A stretch of 64,000 nt of DNA from Ignavibacteriota bacterium (GCA_002698995.1 PAAX01000018.1:1-64000), one strand, 5' to 3'; shown: positions 40,596 to 50,386, counted from the stretch's first letter. Made by a program: numbers and translations. Notes: generated from the letters alone by a model not told the origin.

Positions 40596-40952
40596 ATGGA
40601 TAAAAAACTTAGAGAAAAGAAAAAAATTAGAATTAGAAAAAAGATTACAGGTACAGCAGAACGACCAAGACTAGCAGTTTATAGAAGTTTAACTCAAATA
40701 TACGCTCAGTTTATTGATGACGTTCAAGGTGTAACTCTTGCTTCAGCTTCTTCTCTTTCTAAAGAAATTGCTGATGATGTTAAAAAAGCAGCTTCTAAAG
40801 TTGAAAAAGCAAAAATTGTTGGTAAACTTGCAGCAAAAGTTGCTAAAGAAAAAGGTTTGGAAACTGTAGTTTTTGATAGAGCCGGATACCAATATCATGG
40901 AAGAGTGAAAGCTCTTGCCGAAGGTGCGCGTGAAGGCGGTTTAAAGTTTTAG
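40596..40952 (+). CDS. rplR: 50S ribosomal protein L18
   Basis: A 118-residue L18 with [18 protein letters not shown] at the start and [20 protein letters not shown] near the end. It binds 5S rRNA together with L5. Its stop codon is followed after only 5 nt by the tRNA-Gln gene. Confidence 0.98.
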   Translation: MDKKLREKKKIRIRKKITGTAERPRLAVYRSLTQIYAQFIDDVQGVTLASASSLSKEIADDVKKAASKVEKAKIVGKLAAKVAKEKGLETVVFDRAGYQYHGRVKALAEGAREGGLKF

Positions 40953-40957
40953 TAAAC

Positions 40958-41028
40958 TGGCCGATCGTCTAATGGTAGGACAGCGGGTTTTGGTCCCGTA
41001 TGTGGGGGTTCGACTCCTCCTCGGCCAG
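40958..41028 (+). tRNA. tRNA-Gln (TTG) inside the spc operon
   Basis: A 71-nt cloverleaf: acceptor TGGCCGA/TCGGCCA, D arm TCTAATGGTAGGA, anticodon loop TTTTGGT, T arm GGGGGTTCGACTCCTCC and discriminator G. CCA is not encoded. It lies between rplR and rpsE with 5 nt and 42 nt gaps, and no promoter or terminator is visible around it. It is probably excised from the ribosomal-protein mRNA. Confidence 0.93.
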
Positions 41029-41070
41029 CAAAAACACAAATGAGAAATTTTGTAATTAAGGAGTAGAAAA

Positions 41071-41577
41071 TTGAGGCATAAAAAAGTAAGCGGTTTAGAT
41101 AACTTAAAAGAGAAAATCGTTCATATTAATAGAGTTGCCAAAGTTGTTAAGGGTGGTAGAAGATTTAGCTTTAATGCGATTGTTGTGGTTGGTGATGGAA
41201 ATGGTCATGTTGGCGTTGGCTTAGGTAAAGCTAATGAAGTAACTGATGCTATTTCTAAAGGTATTGATGATGCTAAGAAGAACGTTTACAAAGTTCCTGT
41301 AGTTAAAGGTACTGTTCCTCACGAAATTATTGGTAAATACGGTGCTGGTAAAGTAATGCTGAAACCTGCTTCTCCTGGTACCGGTCTTATTGCTGGTGGT
41401 GGAGTTAGAGCAGTTTTAGAATCTGCTGGTGTACAAGATATTTTAACTAAATCTCTTGGATCTAGCAATCCGCATAACCAAGTTAAAGCTACTCTAAACG
41501 GATTATTGAGCTTAATAGATGCTCATTCCATGGCTAGAAAAAGAAAAATGAATGTTAAAGAGTTGTTCAACTCCTAA
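41071..41577 (+). CDS. rpsE: 30S ribosomal protein S5
   Basis: A 168-residue S5 with [16 protein letters not shown]-like N-terminal double-stranded RNA-binding region (here [17 protein letters not shown]) and [10 protein letters not shown]. It functions in decoding fidelity and mRNA unwinding. The TTG start at 41071 follows AAGGAG by 5 nt, which restores translation initiation after the tRNA. Confidence 0.97.
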   Translation: MRHKKVSGLDNLKEKIVHINRVAKVVKGGRRFSFNAIVVVGDGNGHVGVGLGKANEVTDAISKGIDDAKKNVYKVPVVKGTVPHEIIGKYGAGKVMLKPASPGTGLIAGGGVRAVLESAGVQDILTKSLGSSNPHNQVKATLNGLLSLIDAHSMARKRKMNVKELFNS

Positions 41578-41588
41578 TTGAGGATATG

Positions 41589-41777
41589 ATGGCTAAAAAG
41601 TTAAAAATTACACAAACTAGAAGTATTATTGATAGACCTAAAACTCAAAAGAGAACAATTGAAGCTCTTGGTTTAGGAAGACCTAACTATCATGTAGTTC
41701 ATAATGATACTCCTCAAATAAGAGGAATGGTAAATAAAGTTTCGCATTTAGTAACTGTTGAAGAAATTGAAGAATAA
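41589..41777 (+). CDS. rpmD: 50S ribosomal protein L30
   Basis: A 62-residue L30: [20 protein letters not shown], then [14 protein letters not shown]. Two ATG codons lie in tandem at 41586 and 41589. The second has better spacing from TGAGGA. Confidence 0.95.
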   Translation: MAKKLKITQTRSIIDRPKTQKRTIEALGLGRPNYHVVHNDTPQIRGMVNKVSHLVTVEEIEE

Positions 41778-41786
41778 GGTGATTAA

Positions 41787-42251
41787 ATGGATATTTTAAG
41801 CAATCTTAAATATGCTGATGGCGCTGTAAAAAAATCTAAAAGAGTTGGTAGAGGTGAAGGATCAGGTCACGGCGGCCAAGCTACTAGAGGTATGAATGGA
41901 CAGAAATCTAGAGCTGGCGCAAAATTTAGAGCTTGGTTTGAAGGCGGGCAAATGCCTCTTCAAAGAAGAATTCCTAAAAGAGGATTTCATAACAACTTTA
42001 GAGTGGAATATCAGGCTGTTAATATTTCCAGATTACAAAAATTAGCAGATGATAATAAATTAGAAAATGGTAAAGTTGATGCTGTTGTTCTATATAAAAA
42101 TGGAATAATTTCAAAAGCAACATTACCTTATAAAATATTGGGCTCGGGCGAATTAAAAGCCAAATTAGAAATTGAAGCTAATGCATTTAGTGCTTCGGCA
42201 AAAGAAAAAATTGAATCTGTTGGTGGTACTATAAAAGAGATTGAAATTTAA
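41787..42251 (+). CDS. rplO: 50S ribosomal protein L15
   Basis: A 154-residue L15 with the glycine-rich GRGEGSGHGGQATRGMNGQK segment and GGQMPLQRRIPKRGF. Its stop codon overlaps the secY start by one base (TAATG), so the two are translationally coupled. Confidence 0.97.
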   Translation: MDILSNLKYADGAVKKSKRVGRGEGSGHGGQATRGMNGQKSRAGAKFRAWFEGGQMPLQRRIPKRGFHNNFRVEYQAVNISRLQKLADDNKLENGKVDAVVLYKNGIISKATLPYKILGSGELKAKLEIEANAFSASAKEKIESVGGTIKEIEI

Positions 42252-43585
42252 TGGGTAGAATACAAGATACTTTCAGAAATATTTTTAAGATCCACGAACT
42301 AAGACAAAGAATTCTTTATACTCTAGGTCTTTTGGTAATTGTTAGGATCGGTTCTCATATCACATTACCTGGTATTGATGCTTTTGCTCTTTCTGAAGCA
42401 ATGGCTAATAGAACTTCAGATAACCTTTTTGGTCTTTATGATCTTTTTGTGGGAGGTGCATTTTCTAATGCTGCCATTTTTGCATTGGGAATTATGCCTT
42501 ATATCTCTGCTTCTATTATCATTCAGCTTGCCGGAGCAGTTGTTCCTTATTTCCAAAAACTTCAAAGGGAAGGAGAAGAAGGAAGAAAGAAAATTACACA
42601 GCTAACACGTTATGGAACTGTGTTAATTTCCGCTTTCCAAGCTTGGGGCATTGTTATCACTCTAACTAATATTACTACTAACGGTGTTTCAATAGTTCCT
42701 GCTGAAGTTCAAGGAATTGGATTTACTGTTTCTTCAATAATATTTTTAGTTGCCGGTACAGTGTTTATGATGTGGATGGGTGAGCAAATAACCGAAAAAG
42801 GAATTGGAAACGGTATTTCCTTAATTATTTTCATTGGTATTATAAACAGACTTCCGTTCGCTTTACTTGATGAAGTTAGATTGATTGCTGCAGGACAAAG
42901 AAATATTGTTATTGAAGTAGCAATTTTTATTCTTTTAGTTTTCATTATTGCCGGAATAGTTTTAGTTACTCAAGGAACTAGAAGAATTCCTGTTCAATAT
43001 GCTAAAAGAGTTGTTGGCAGAAAAGTTTACGGTGGTGTAACTCAATATATTCCTTTAAGAGTTAATACTGCTGGTGTAATGCCTATTATTTTTGCTCAGT
43101 CAATTATGTTTATTCCAAATACAGTATTATCATTTTTCCCGGATAACGAATTTTTACAGAATTTATCAGGTTATTTTAATTACACTTCATTTACATATTC
43201 TTTCATATATGCCTTAATGATTGTTTTCTTTACATATTTCTATACAGCTATTGCATTTAATCCGCAGGATGTTGCAGAAAATATGAAGAAGCAGGGTGGA
43301 TTTGTACCTGGAATTAGACCTGGAAAGCAAACATCTGAATTTATAGATAATATTTTAACAAAAATTACTCTTCCTGGATCGATTTTCTTAGCAATTGTTG
43401 CTATATTACCAGCTTTTGTTTCTCGTTTTGGTGTATCGCAAAGTTTTGCTCAATTTTTTGGCGGAACAAGTTTATTGATTATGGTTGGTGTTGCCTTAGA
43501 TACACTTCAGCAGATTGAATCTCATTTGTTGATGAGACATTATGATGGCTTTATGAAAAGCGGTAAAATGAAAGGAAGACGCTAG
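42251..43585 (+). CDS. secY: Preprotein translocase subunit SecY
   Basis: A 444-residue channel protein with about ten membrane helices. The GIMPYISASIIIQL segment (helix 2) and the cytosolic loops GTRRIPVQYAKRVVGRK and GFVPGIRPGKQT are family markers. With SecE (encoded at 17476) it forms the inner-membrane translocon. Confidence 0.98.
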   Translation: MGRIQDTFRNIFKIHELRQRILYTLGLLVIVRIGSHITLPGIDAFALSEAMANRTSDNLFGLYDLFVGGAFSNAAIFALGIMPYISASIIIQLAGAVVPYFQKLQREGEEGRKKITQLTRYGTVLISAFQAWGIVITLTNITTNGVSIVPAEVQGIGFTVSSIIFLVAGTVFMMWMGEQITEKGIGNGISLIIFIGIINRLPFALLDEVRLIAAGQRNIVIEVAIFILLVFIIAGIVLVTQGTRRIPVQYAKRVVGRKVYGGVTQYIPLRVNTAGVMPIIFAQSIMFIPNTVLSFFPDNEFLQNLSGYFNYTSFTYSFIYALMIVFFTYFYTAIAFNPQDVAENMKKQGGFVPGIRPGKQTSEFIDNILTKITLPGSIFLAIVAILPAFVSRFGVSQSFAQFFGGTSLLIMVGVALDTLQQIESHLLMRHYDGFMKSGKMKGRR

Positions 43586-43603
43586 TATTAGCGCTTTAAC
43601 ATT

Positions 43604-44365
43604 GTGATTTTAATAAAGAGTAAGAAAGAATTAGATTTTATAAAAGAAAGTTGTAGAATTGTTGGAGAAACACTTCAGTTAGTTAAAGGTTATGCTAAGC
43701 CTGGTGTTTCTACATTAGAACTAGACAAGATAGCAGAAGATTATATAAGAATTAATAGTGGAATACCAGCTTTTAAAGGGTATTCGCAAGCCGGATCGTT
43801 TGATTTTCCCGGCTCAATTTGTTCTTCAATTGATGATGAAGTTGTTCACGGAATTCCAAGCGACAGAATTCTGCAAGAAGGAGAAATTCTTTCTGTAGAT
43901 GTTGGTGTTGAAAAAAATGGATATTTTGGTGATGCAGCTTTAAGTATTGCAATTGGCAATATCTCTGACGAAAAAAAGAAATTAATGGATGTTACTGAGA
44001 AATCACTTTATTTAGGAATTGAACAAGCGGTTCCCGGAAATAGAATTGGTGCCATTTCAGAAACAATCCAGAAATATGTTGAAAGTAACGGCTTTTCGAT
44101 TGTAAGAGATTTATGTGGACATGGAGTTGGTAAATATCTTCATGAAGAACCGCAGATTCCAAATTTTGGCAAAAGAAATTCTGGCGCTATTATTAAAAAT
44201 GGGATGACAGTTGCAATAGAACCAATGGTTAATTTGGGTACTTGGAAGGTAATAGTTGCCGATGACGGCTGGACTATTTTAACTGCTGATAGTCTTCCAT
44301 CTGCTCATTTTGAACATACAATAGCAATAATTGATAATAAACCGGAAATACTGACAAAAGTTTAA
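43604..44365 (+). CDS. map: Methionine aminopeptidase, type I
   Basis: A 253-residue dimetal hydrolase that removes N-terminal methionine. The metal-binding residues are seen in [39 protein letters not shown] and the final [11 protein letters not shown] 43604 is the likely start; its ribosome binding site is poor. infA begins 1 nt after its stop. Confidence 0.97.
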   Translation: MILIKSKKELDFIKESCRIVGETLQLVKGYAKPGVSTLELDKIAEDYIRINSGIPAFKGYSQAGSFDFPGSICSSIDDEVVHGIPSDRILQEGEILSVDVGVEKNGYFGDAALSIAIGNISDEKKKLMDVTEKSLYLGIEQAVPGNRIGAISETIQKYVESNGFSIVRDLCGHGVGKYLHEEPQIPNFGKRNSGAIIKNGMTVAIEPMVNLGTWKVIVADDGWTILTADSLPSAHFEHTIAIIDNKPEILTKV

Positions 44366-44366
44366 T

Positions 44367-44585
44367 ATGGCTAAACAAGGACCAATAAAAGTTGATGGAA
44401 TTGTAACAGATACGTTACCAAATGCTCACTTTAAAGTGAAACTTGATAACGGACATGAAATATTAGCACATATTTCCGGAAAAATGCGTATGCATTTTAT
44501 TAAGATTTTAGTAGGTGATAAAGTAGCGATTGAATTATCACCATATGATTTAAATAAAGGTAGAATAACGTACAGATATAAGTAA
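44367..44585 (+). CDS. infA: Translation initiation factor IF-1
   Basis: A 72-residue OB-fold protein: [20 protein letters not shown], then [19 protein letters not shown] and RITYRYK at the end. It occupies the A site during initiation. Confidence 0.98.
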   Translation: MAKQGPIKVDGIVTDTLPNAHFKVKLDNGHEILAHISGKMRMHFIKILVGDKVAIELSPYDLNKGRITYRYK

Positions 44586-44595
44586 CGGAGAAAAG

Positions 44596-44709
44596 ATGAA
44601 AGTCCGCGCGTCTGTGAAAAAAATTTGCGACAATTGTAAGATAATTAAAAGAAAAGGCGTTGTTAAGGTAATTTGCAAAAATCCTAAACATAAGCAGCGT
44701 CAAGGTTAA
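44596..44709 (+). CDS. rpmJ: 50S ribosomal protein L36
   Basis: A 37-codon gene reading [20 protein letters not shown] and ending [10 protein letters not shown]. The zinc ligands Cys11, Cys14, Cys27 and His32 are all present, so this is the zinc-binding form. ACGGAG lies 7 nt before the ATG. It sits between infA and rpsM, as is usual. Confidence 0.96.
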   Translation: MKVRASVKKICDNCKIIKRKGVVKVICKNPKHKQRQG

Positions 44710-44732
44710 TCAAAGATTAGGAGGTAACTAGT

Positions 44733-45116
44733 TTGGCTCGTTTAGCTGGTGTCGATTTACCAAAACAAAAGCAGGCATATATAGGCTTAACCTATATATA
44801 TGGAATTGGACAATACACTGCGAAAGAAATTTTAGAAAAAGCTAATGTTGATCTTCATAAGAAAGTATCTGAACTAACTGAAGAAGAAGTTGGTAAAATA
44901 CGTTCTATTATGCAAGCTGAATATAAAGTTGAAGGTGCTTTAAGAAGCGAGGTTCAGCAAAACATTAAAAGATTGATGGATATTGGTTGTTACCGCGGCT
45001 TACGTCATAGAAGAGGTTTACCTGCAAGAGGTCAAAGAACAAGAACCAATTCTAGAACTCGTAAAGGTAAACGTAGAACAGTAGCAGGCAAGAAAAAAGC
45101 TGCTGCTAAGAAGTAA
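44733..45116 (+). CDS. rpsM: 30S ribosomal protein S13
   Basis: A 127-residue S13 with [20 protein letters not shown] and a basic tail [18 protein letters not shown], extended by KKKAAAKK. The TTG start at 44733 follows AGGAGGT (44720-44726), the best ribosome binding site in the region. It begins the alpha operon genes. Confidence 0.97.
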   Translation: MARLAGVDLPKQKQAYIGLTYIYGIGQYTAKEILEKANVDLHKKVSELTEEEVGKIRSIMQAEYKVEGALRSEVQQNIKRLMDIGCYRGLRHRRGLPARGQRTRTNSRTRKGKRRTVAGKKKAAAKK

Positions 45117-45143
45117 TGTAATTAATTTAGAAGGAGTTTAATT

Positions 45144-45530
45144 TTGGCTAAAGCAGTTAAAAAAACAAAAAAGAAAGTGCATGTTGATGCAGCCGGAGTT
45201 GCTCATATAAAAGCATCTTTTAATAACGTTCTTGTTACTATAACAGATGTTTACGGCAATACAATTTCTTGGTCTTCTGCCGGTAAAAATGGCTTCAAAG
45301 GATCTAGAAAAAATACTCCATTTGCTGCTCAAGTTACAGCAGAAGCTGCTGCTAAAGAAGCACATGACTTAGGATTAAGACGAATTGATGTTTTGGTTAA
45401 AGGACCCGGTGCCGGACGTGAAGCAGCTATTAGAGCTTTAAATACTGCTGGATTACAAATCAATTCAATTAAAGATATAACACCAATTCCACATAACGGC
45501 TGCAGACCGCCGAAACGTAGAAGAGTTTAA
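45144..45530 (+). CDS. rpsK: 30S ribosomal protein S11
   Basis: A 128-residue S11 with [19 protein letters not shown] and the ending [18 protein letters not shown]. It lines the platform near the mRNA exit. TTG start after GAAGGAG. Confidence 0.98.
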   Translation: MAKAVKKTKKKVHVDAAGVAHIKASFNNVLVTITDVYGNTISWSSAGKNGFKGSRKNTPFAAQVTAEAAAKEAHDLGLRRIDVLVKGPGAGREAAIRALNTAGLQINSIKDITPIPHNGCRPPKRRRV

Positions 45531-45548
45531 TAAGGGAGAATTATTTAG

Positions 45549-46175
45549 ATGGCAAGATATACAGGACCAGTATGTAAACTGTGCAGAAGAGAAAAACAGA
45601 AATTATTTTTAAAAGGATCAAAGTGTCTCTCTGAAAAATGTCCTATTGAAAACAAAAATTATCCTCCGGGACAACACGGTTTATCTCGCAGAGCAAAATT
45701 CTCTGAATATGGTGTTCAATTAAGAGAAAAACAAAAAGTTAAAAGAGTTTACGGTTTATTAGAAACTCAGTTCAGAAACCTCTTTGAAAAAGCTAATCGT
45801 CAAAAAGGGGTAACAGGTGAAAACTTAATTAAATTACTTGAAAGAAGATTAGATAATGTTGTGTTTAGATTAGGTTTTGCTCCTTCAAGAAAATCTGCAA
45901 GACAATTAGTTCTTCACAGACACTTTCTTGTAAATGGTCGTACAGTTGATATACCTTCTTACATGGTTAATCCTGGCGATGTTATCTCAGTTAGAGATAA
46001 GAGCAAAAAATTAGATGCGATACATAGTTCTTTAAGAAGAACAAAAGATGGTATTTATAATTGGTTGTCAGTTGATAAAGCTAAATTAACTGGTTCTTTT
46101 GTGCAAATTCCTGAAAGAGAAGAAATACCATTAAATGCCAACGAACAATTAATTGTTGAGCTCTATTCTAAGTAA
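45549..46175 (+). CDS. rpsD: 30S ribosomal protein S4, zinc form
   Basis: A 208-residue S4. The N terminus keeps a four-Cys zinc knuckle (Cys9, Cys12, Cys26, Cys31), and the S4 RNA-binding domain includes [20 protein letters not shown]. It is an early 30S assembly protein. Confidence 0.98.
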   Translation: MARYTGPVCKLCRREKQKLFLKGSKCLSEKCPIENKNYPPGQHGLSRRAKFSEYGVQLREKQKVKRVYGLLETQFRNLFEKANRQKGVTGENLIKLLERRLDNVVFRLGFAPSRKSARQLVLHRHFLVNGRTVDIPSYMVNPGDVISVRDKSKKLDAIHSSLRRTKDGIYNWLSVDKAKLTGSFVQIPEREEIPLNANEQLIVELYSK

Positions 46176-46200
46176 TAATTTAAAAGTAGAGGATATTTAA

Positions 46201-47196
46201 ATGAGCTATCCGTTTATAAAGATGCCTGATGGTGTAGTTTTAGATGAAGCTAATGCTTCAAGTACTTATGGAAAGTTTACTGTTCAACCTTTAGAAAGAG
46301 GATTCGGTGTTACTTTAGGAAATTCCCTTCGTAGAGTTTTATTATCTTCGTTAACGGGAGCTGCTATTACTGCAATTAAAGTTGATGGTGTTTTACACGA
46401 ATTTACAAATATACCTGGCGTTGTTGAAGATGTTACAGAACTTATTCTTAATCTAAAAAAAGTTAGATTTAGAGTTATTAATAAAAAGACTTCCAAAATT
46501 GAGCTTACTTTAGTTGGGCCTGCTCAATTCAAAGCTTCCGATCTTCAAAATGCTTGTCCTGATATCGAAATTTTAAATCCTAATCAGCACCTTGCAACTC
46601 TTAACCAAGATGCTAAGGTTGTTATGGAATTGAGATTTGGATTTGGAAAAGGTTATGTTCCAGCTAACGAGCAAAAAATAGTTGATCAAACAATAGGTTT
46701 AATTCCTATAGATTCTATCTTTACTCCTATTGTTAATGCTAAATATGATGTCACAAATGTTCGTATCGGAGAAAGAAACGATTTCGAAAAATTGGTTCTT
46801 GAAGTGGTTACTGATGGATCTATTACTCCTGAAGATGCTCTTTCAAGTGCCAGCAAAATATTAAAAGATCATATCAATATGTTTATCAACTTTGATGTTG
46901 AACCTGAAGAAGAAAAAGTTGAAAGTGAAAAAGATCTCGAATTTGAAAGAGTTAAAAAAATACTTTTAACCAGCGTTGATGATCTTGAATTAAGTGTTCG
47001 CTCTCATAATTGCCTTAAAGCTGCTAATATCAAAACACTTGGCGATTTAGTAAGAAAAGATGAAAGTGAAATGCTTAAATTCAGAAACTTTGGTAGAAAA
47101 TCACTATCAGAACTTATTGAAATAGTTGAAAACTACAATCTTGAATTTGGTATGGATGTAGACAAATATATAAAGGATAATTCAGAAACTAACTAA
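46201..47196 (+). CDS. rpoA: DNA-directed RNA polymerase subunit alpha
   Basis: A 331-residue alpha subunit. The N-terminal assembly domain has PLERGFGVTLGNSLRRVLLS, and the C-terminal domain (about 250-325), with LELSVRSHNCLKAANIKTLG, binds UP elements and activators. It lies between rpsD and rplQ. Confidence 0.98.
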   Translation: MSYPFIKMPDGVVLDEANASSTYGKFTVQPLERGFGVTLGNSLRRVLLSSLTGAAITAIKVDGVLHEFTNIPGVVEDVTELILNLKKVRFRVINKKTSKIELTLVGPAQFKASDLQNACPDIEILNPNQHLATLNQDAKVVMELRFGFGKGYVPANEQKIVDQTIGLIPIDSIFTPIVNAKYDVTNVRIGERNDFEKLVLEVVTDGSITPEDALSSASKILKDHINMFINFDVEPEEEKVESEKDLEFERVKKILLTSVDDLELSVRSHNCLKAANIKTLGDLVRKDESEMLKFRNFGRKSLSELIEIVENYNLEFGMDVDKYIKDNSETN

Positions 47197-47216
47197 TTTC
47201 TTGAGAAGGTAGAATA

Positions 47217-47780
47217 ATGAGACATAGAGTTAAAGGTAGAAAATTAAGTAGAACCGCAAGCCACAGATTAGCTACTTTAAGATCACTATCAACTGCTTTG
47301 TTGAAACATAAAAAGATTAAAACAACTGTTGCTAAAGCTAAAGAAACTAGAACTTTTGTTGAGCCTTTAATTACGAAAGCTAAAGATGATAGTGTTGCTG
47401 CTAGAAGACATGTTGCAAGACATATTAAAGATAAAGAAGTTGTTAAAGAACTTTTTGGTGAAATAGTTGAAAAAATTGGTGATAGAGCAGGCGGTTATAC
47501 TAGAGTTGTTAAGTTAGGCAGCAGACCTGGTGACGGTGCCGATATGGCAATTTTAGAATTAGTTGATTTCAATTCTGTTACAGATAAAAAGGTTAAAACT
47601 GAAGCTGAACCTAAAGCTGAGAAAACTACAAAAGCTAAAAAATCAGAACAGCCTAAGGCTAAAGTTAAAGAAGAGGATGTAGTAGAAGCAGAAGTTATTG
47701 AAGAAACTAAAGAAGAAACAAAAGCTGAAGAATCTGTTTCTGAAGAAACAACTGAAGATAAAAAAGAAGAGAAAAAATAA
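47217..47780 (+). CDS. rplQ: 50S ribosomal protein L17 with a long charged tail
   Basis: A 187-residue protein. Residues 1-120 are L17 (MRHRVKGRKLSRTASHRLAT, then VRKL-like RVVKLGSRPGDGADMAILELV). The rest is a Lys/Glu/Ala/Thr-rich low-complexity tail (KTEAEPKAEKTTKAKK...EETTEDKKEEKK), common in Bacteroidota L17. It is the last gene of the ribosomal block and is followed by a strong terminator. Confidence 0.97.
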   Translation: MRHRVKGRKLSRTASHRLATLRSLSTALLKHKKIKTTVAKAKETRTFVEPLITKAKDDSVAARRHVARHIKDKEVVKELFGEIVEKIGDRAGGYTRVVKLGSRPGDGADMAILELVDFNSVTDKKVKTEAEPKAEKTTKAKKSEQPKAKVKEEDVVEAEVIEETKEETKAEESVSEETTEDKKEEKK

Positions 47781-47805
47781 TTTCTTTTTCTAATTAATTT
47801 TAAGG

Positions 47806-47839
47806 AAGAGTAATCAAGTAATTGGTTACTCTTTTTTTA
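47806..47839 (+). terminator. Rho-independent terminator of the ribosomal-protein block
   Basis: AAGAGTAATC (47806-47815) pairs with GGTTACTCTT (47824-47833), with one G-U pair, around an 8-nt loop. A run of Ts follows to 47838. It lies 25 nt after the rplQ stop and ends just before the engB start codon. Confidence 0.85.
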
Positions 47840-47842
47840 TTT

Positions 47843-48427
47843 ATGAAAGCAGATATAAAATTTCATACCTCTGTTCATATAACAAAACAGCTTCCAAAAG
47901 AAAATCTTAAAGAAATTGTTCTATGTGGAAGATCAAATGTGGGTAAATCTTCTTTTATCAATTCTTTGTTCAATCAAAAAAATCTTGCTAAAACCAGCTC
48001 GCATCCCGGTAAAACAAAATCTATAAACTATTACATAGTAAATGGTAATTTCTATATTGTTGATTTACCCGGATTTGGTTATGCAAAAGTTTCTAAAACT
48101 GAAAGAGATAGATGGCAGAAATTAATAGAAAGCTATTTCTTTTCCGGAAGAGAAATTACACATGCATTTCATTTAATAGACAGCCGACATTCACCAACCC
48201 AACTTGATATTCTTCTTCAGCAGTTTTTATTAGAAGCAAATATACCATGTTCAATTATTTTAACTAAGGTTGATAAACTCAAACAATCCGAAATATCTCA
48301 TTCAAAAAAAATAGTTAAGGAATATTTCTCTTATATAAATATTGAAGATGACGTTTTCTTGTATTCTTCCGTTAAAGGAACGGGTAAAAAGCAGTTAACA
48401 GACAAAATATTAAGAATCTTAGAATAA
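47843..48427 (+). CDS. engB: Ribosome biogenesis GTPase EngB (YsxC/YihA)
   Basis: A 194-residue single-domain GTPase needed for late 50S assembly. G1 is GRSNVGKSS, G3 is DLPGFGYAKV, and G4 is TKVDK. The frame opens at TTG 47822 inside the terminator stem, so the ATG at 47843 is chosen. It has no Shine-Dalgarno sequence; the terminator T tract lies directly in front. There is no promoter visible, so expression by read-through seems likely. Confidence 0.92.
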   Translation: MKADIKFHTSVHITKQLPKENLKEIVLCGRSNVGKSSFINSLFNQKNLAKTSSHPGKTKSINYYIVNGNFYIVDLPGFGYAKVSKTERDRWQKLIESYFFSGREITHAFHLIDSRHSPTQLDILLQQFLLEANIPCSIILTKVDKLKQSEISHSKKIVKEYFSYINIEDDVFLYSSVKGTGKKQLTDKILRILE

Positions 48428-48481
48428 TTTCTTATCTAAAAGTTTTTTATATTTGCTCTATTATTAAGTAAAAATGAGCAT

Positions 48482-50383
48482 ATGCCTCTTAACAGAAAAG
48501 TAAAAAAACGAATTCTAATTTTTATTATTGTACCGGTCTTAACCGCGCTCCCTTTTTTTACTGATGATTTTATCATTAAAATTATCTGCGCAGCTTTAAC
48601 CGTAATTTATGTAGGATTCATAATATTTCTTAGAGATTCGGTTCGTGACGAGGAACCAATTTCAAAAAGCTCTTCTATTAAAGAAAAAGAATTTGATGAT
48701 TTATCCTCAGACAATATGGAATCCAGTTTTGATAATGACCATAATTATCAAACTGATTTTGGCGAAGACTTTAAAATAATTTCAAAAGAAAAGAATCTTG
48801 AAATTATTACTGCCGAAAATTTTACTCCATCTCTCAATTCCGGTAAGAAGAATGCATTTAAACCGCCGGATTTGAAAGAGAATTATTTAACAATAGCTAA
48901 AGAACCGATTCCTCAAGATTTATCTTCAAACCAGCAGTTTGTTTTTTTACTTGAAAAAATCTTAAACGTAATTAAAGAAGCTTACATGGCGCATACTGCT
49001 GTATTCTTTTGGTATAAGGAAGACAGTAAAAAATTACTTCTAGAAAAATTTGTATCAAGAAGTGAAGAAATAACCCAGCGTAAATTTGATTTGGAAGATG
49101 ATGTTTTAAGCAACATCGTTAAAACGCAAGAACCTGAGATTTTGTCTGTAACTCCAAATGCAGAAGCAGATGTAATTAGATACTACAACAATCCGCAAGG
49201 AATTAAAAGTTTTGTTGGTGTTCCGTTGTTTTATGGAAACAGATTAAGAGGAATTTTAGCATTAGATTCTAAAGAACAAGATTATTTTGGAATTGAACAT
49301 ATTTATTCTTTAGGAAGATTTGTCCGAATTATATCAATATTAATCTCAATATTTGATGATAGACACAGCGAAAGCATTTCTGAAAAAAGATTGACTGCGC
49401 TGTTGAATGTACTTAGTCAAGATAGAACTTTTGATAAAGAGCATGAAATAATTTCGGTATTGGAATCAAGCATAAAAGAACTTGTTGATTGGGATGTATT
49501 TACTTTTGTCTATTTTGATGCAGAAAAGGAGAAATTCAATACACTCAAAGTATTCAATAAAACTTCATTAAAATATGTTGGAGAAAACTTAGAAGTAGAA
49601 CTGAAAGGAACTATAATCGGTCAGGCAATTATGACAGGCACACCGGTTAAAATTGATGATACATCAGAAGCTGAATATCATAGATTTTCTTTTTCAGAAG
49701 ACATTACATTTGATGGTTCATTTTTAGCGGTTCCGCTTCTTTACAATGAACAGATATTTGGTGTTCTATGCTTTGAAAGTCTTAAGAAAAATTATTATTC
49801 AAACTCGGATGTAAAATTTATAAAGAATGCAGTAAAAGTTTTTGCATTTATTGTATATACTTTTTCTACACAGAATGTTTTAAAGAGTTTTATTTCGTAT
49901 GATATGGAAACGAATACTCTTAATCCTAAAACTTTTATTGAAAGATTTAATTCTGATTTGCTTAAAGCAGAGCAGCTTGAAAGTAAGCCTGGTGCAGTAG
50001 CTTTAATAAGAATTGATGATTTTCTTGAACAAGAATCATTATTTGAAGGGGATCCTTTCCCAAAAGTTTTAACATCAATTAACGAAATGATTAAAGAAGA
50101 ATTAACACCTTTTACAATAATTGGCAGAATTGAAAAAAGAATTTTTGCAGTTTACTTTTTTAATACTCAGTCAAAAGATGTTTTTCTTTGGGCAGAAAAA
50201 TTAAGAATTAAAATTGCAAGAAAACCAATTGCAGTTGTCTCTAAGCAAACTACATTTACAGTTTCAATTGGAGTAGCTTCCACAACTGGAAAAACTAATG
50301 CCGAAGAGCTTTTGCATGATGCTGAACTTGCATTAAATAAAGCAATGGAAAAAGGTGGTAATACAGTTAAAAGTATAAACTAA
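48482..50383 (+). CDS. Membrane protein with two GAF domains and a degenerate GGDEF domain
   Basis: A 633-residue protein. Two membrane helices at the N terminus (about 10-25 and 31-50) are followed by a polar linker, then GAF-like domains (about 150-290, with FVGVPLFYGNRLRGILALDS, and 310-455, with AVPLLYNEQIFGVLCFES). The C-terminal 475-632 region has a GGDEF fold signature (SIGVAS..AEELLHDAELALNKAMEKGGN), but the catalytic GGDEF is replaced by EKRIF (551-555). It is probably an inactive cyclase used for sensing or scaffolding. deoB starts 3 nt after its stop. Confidence 0.8.
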   Translation: MPLNRKVKKRILIFIIVPVLTALPFFTDDFIIKIICAALTVIYVGFIIFLRDSVRDEEPISKSSSIKEKEFDDLSSDNMESSFDNDHNYQTDFGEDFKIISKEKNLEIITAENFTPSLNSGKKNAFKPPDLKENYLTIAKEPIPQDLSSNQQFVFLLEKILNVIKEAYMAHTAVFFWYKEDSKKLLLEKFVSRSEEITQRKFDLEDDVLSNIVKTQEPEILSVTPNAEADVIRYYNNPQGIKSFVGVPLFYGNRLRGILALDSKEQDYFGIEHIYSLGRFVRIISILISIFDDRHSESISEKRLTALLNVLSQDRTFDKEHEIISVLESSIKELVDWDVFTFVYFDAEKEKFNTLKVFNKTSLKYVGENLEVELKGTIIGQAIMTGTPVKIDDTSEAEYHRFSFSEDITFDGSFLAVPLLYNEQIFGVLCFESLKKNYYSNSDVKFIKNAVKVFAFIVYTFSTQNVLKSFISYDMETNTLNPKTFIERFNSDLLKAEQLESKPGAVALIRIDDFLEQESLFEGDPFPKVLTSINEMIKEELTPFTIIGRIEKRIFAVYFFNTQSKDVFLWAEKLRIKIARKPIAVVSKQTTFTVSIGVASTTGKTNAEELLHDAELALNKAMEKGGNTVKSIN

Positions 50384-50386
50384 ATT

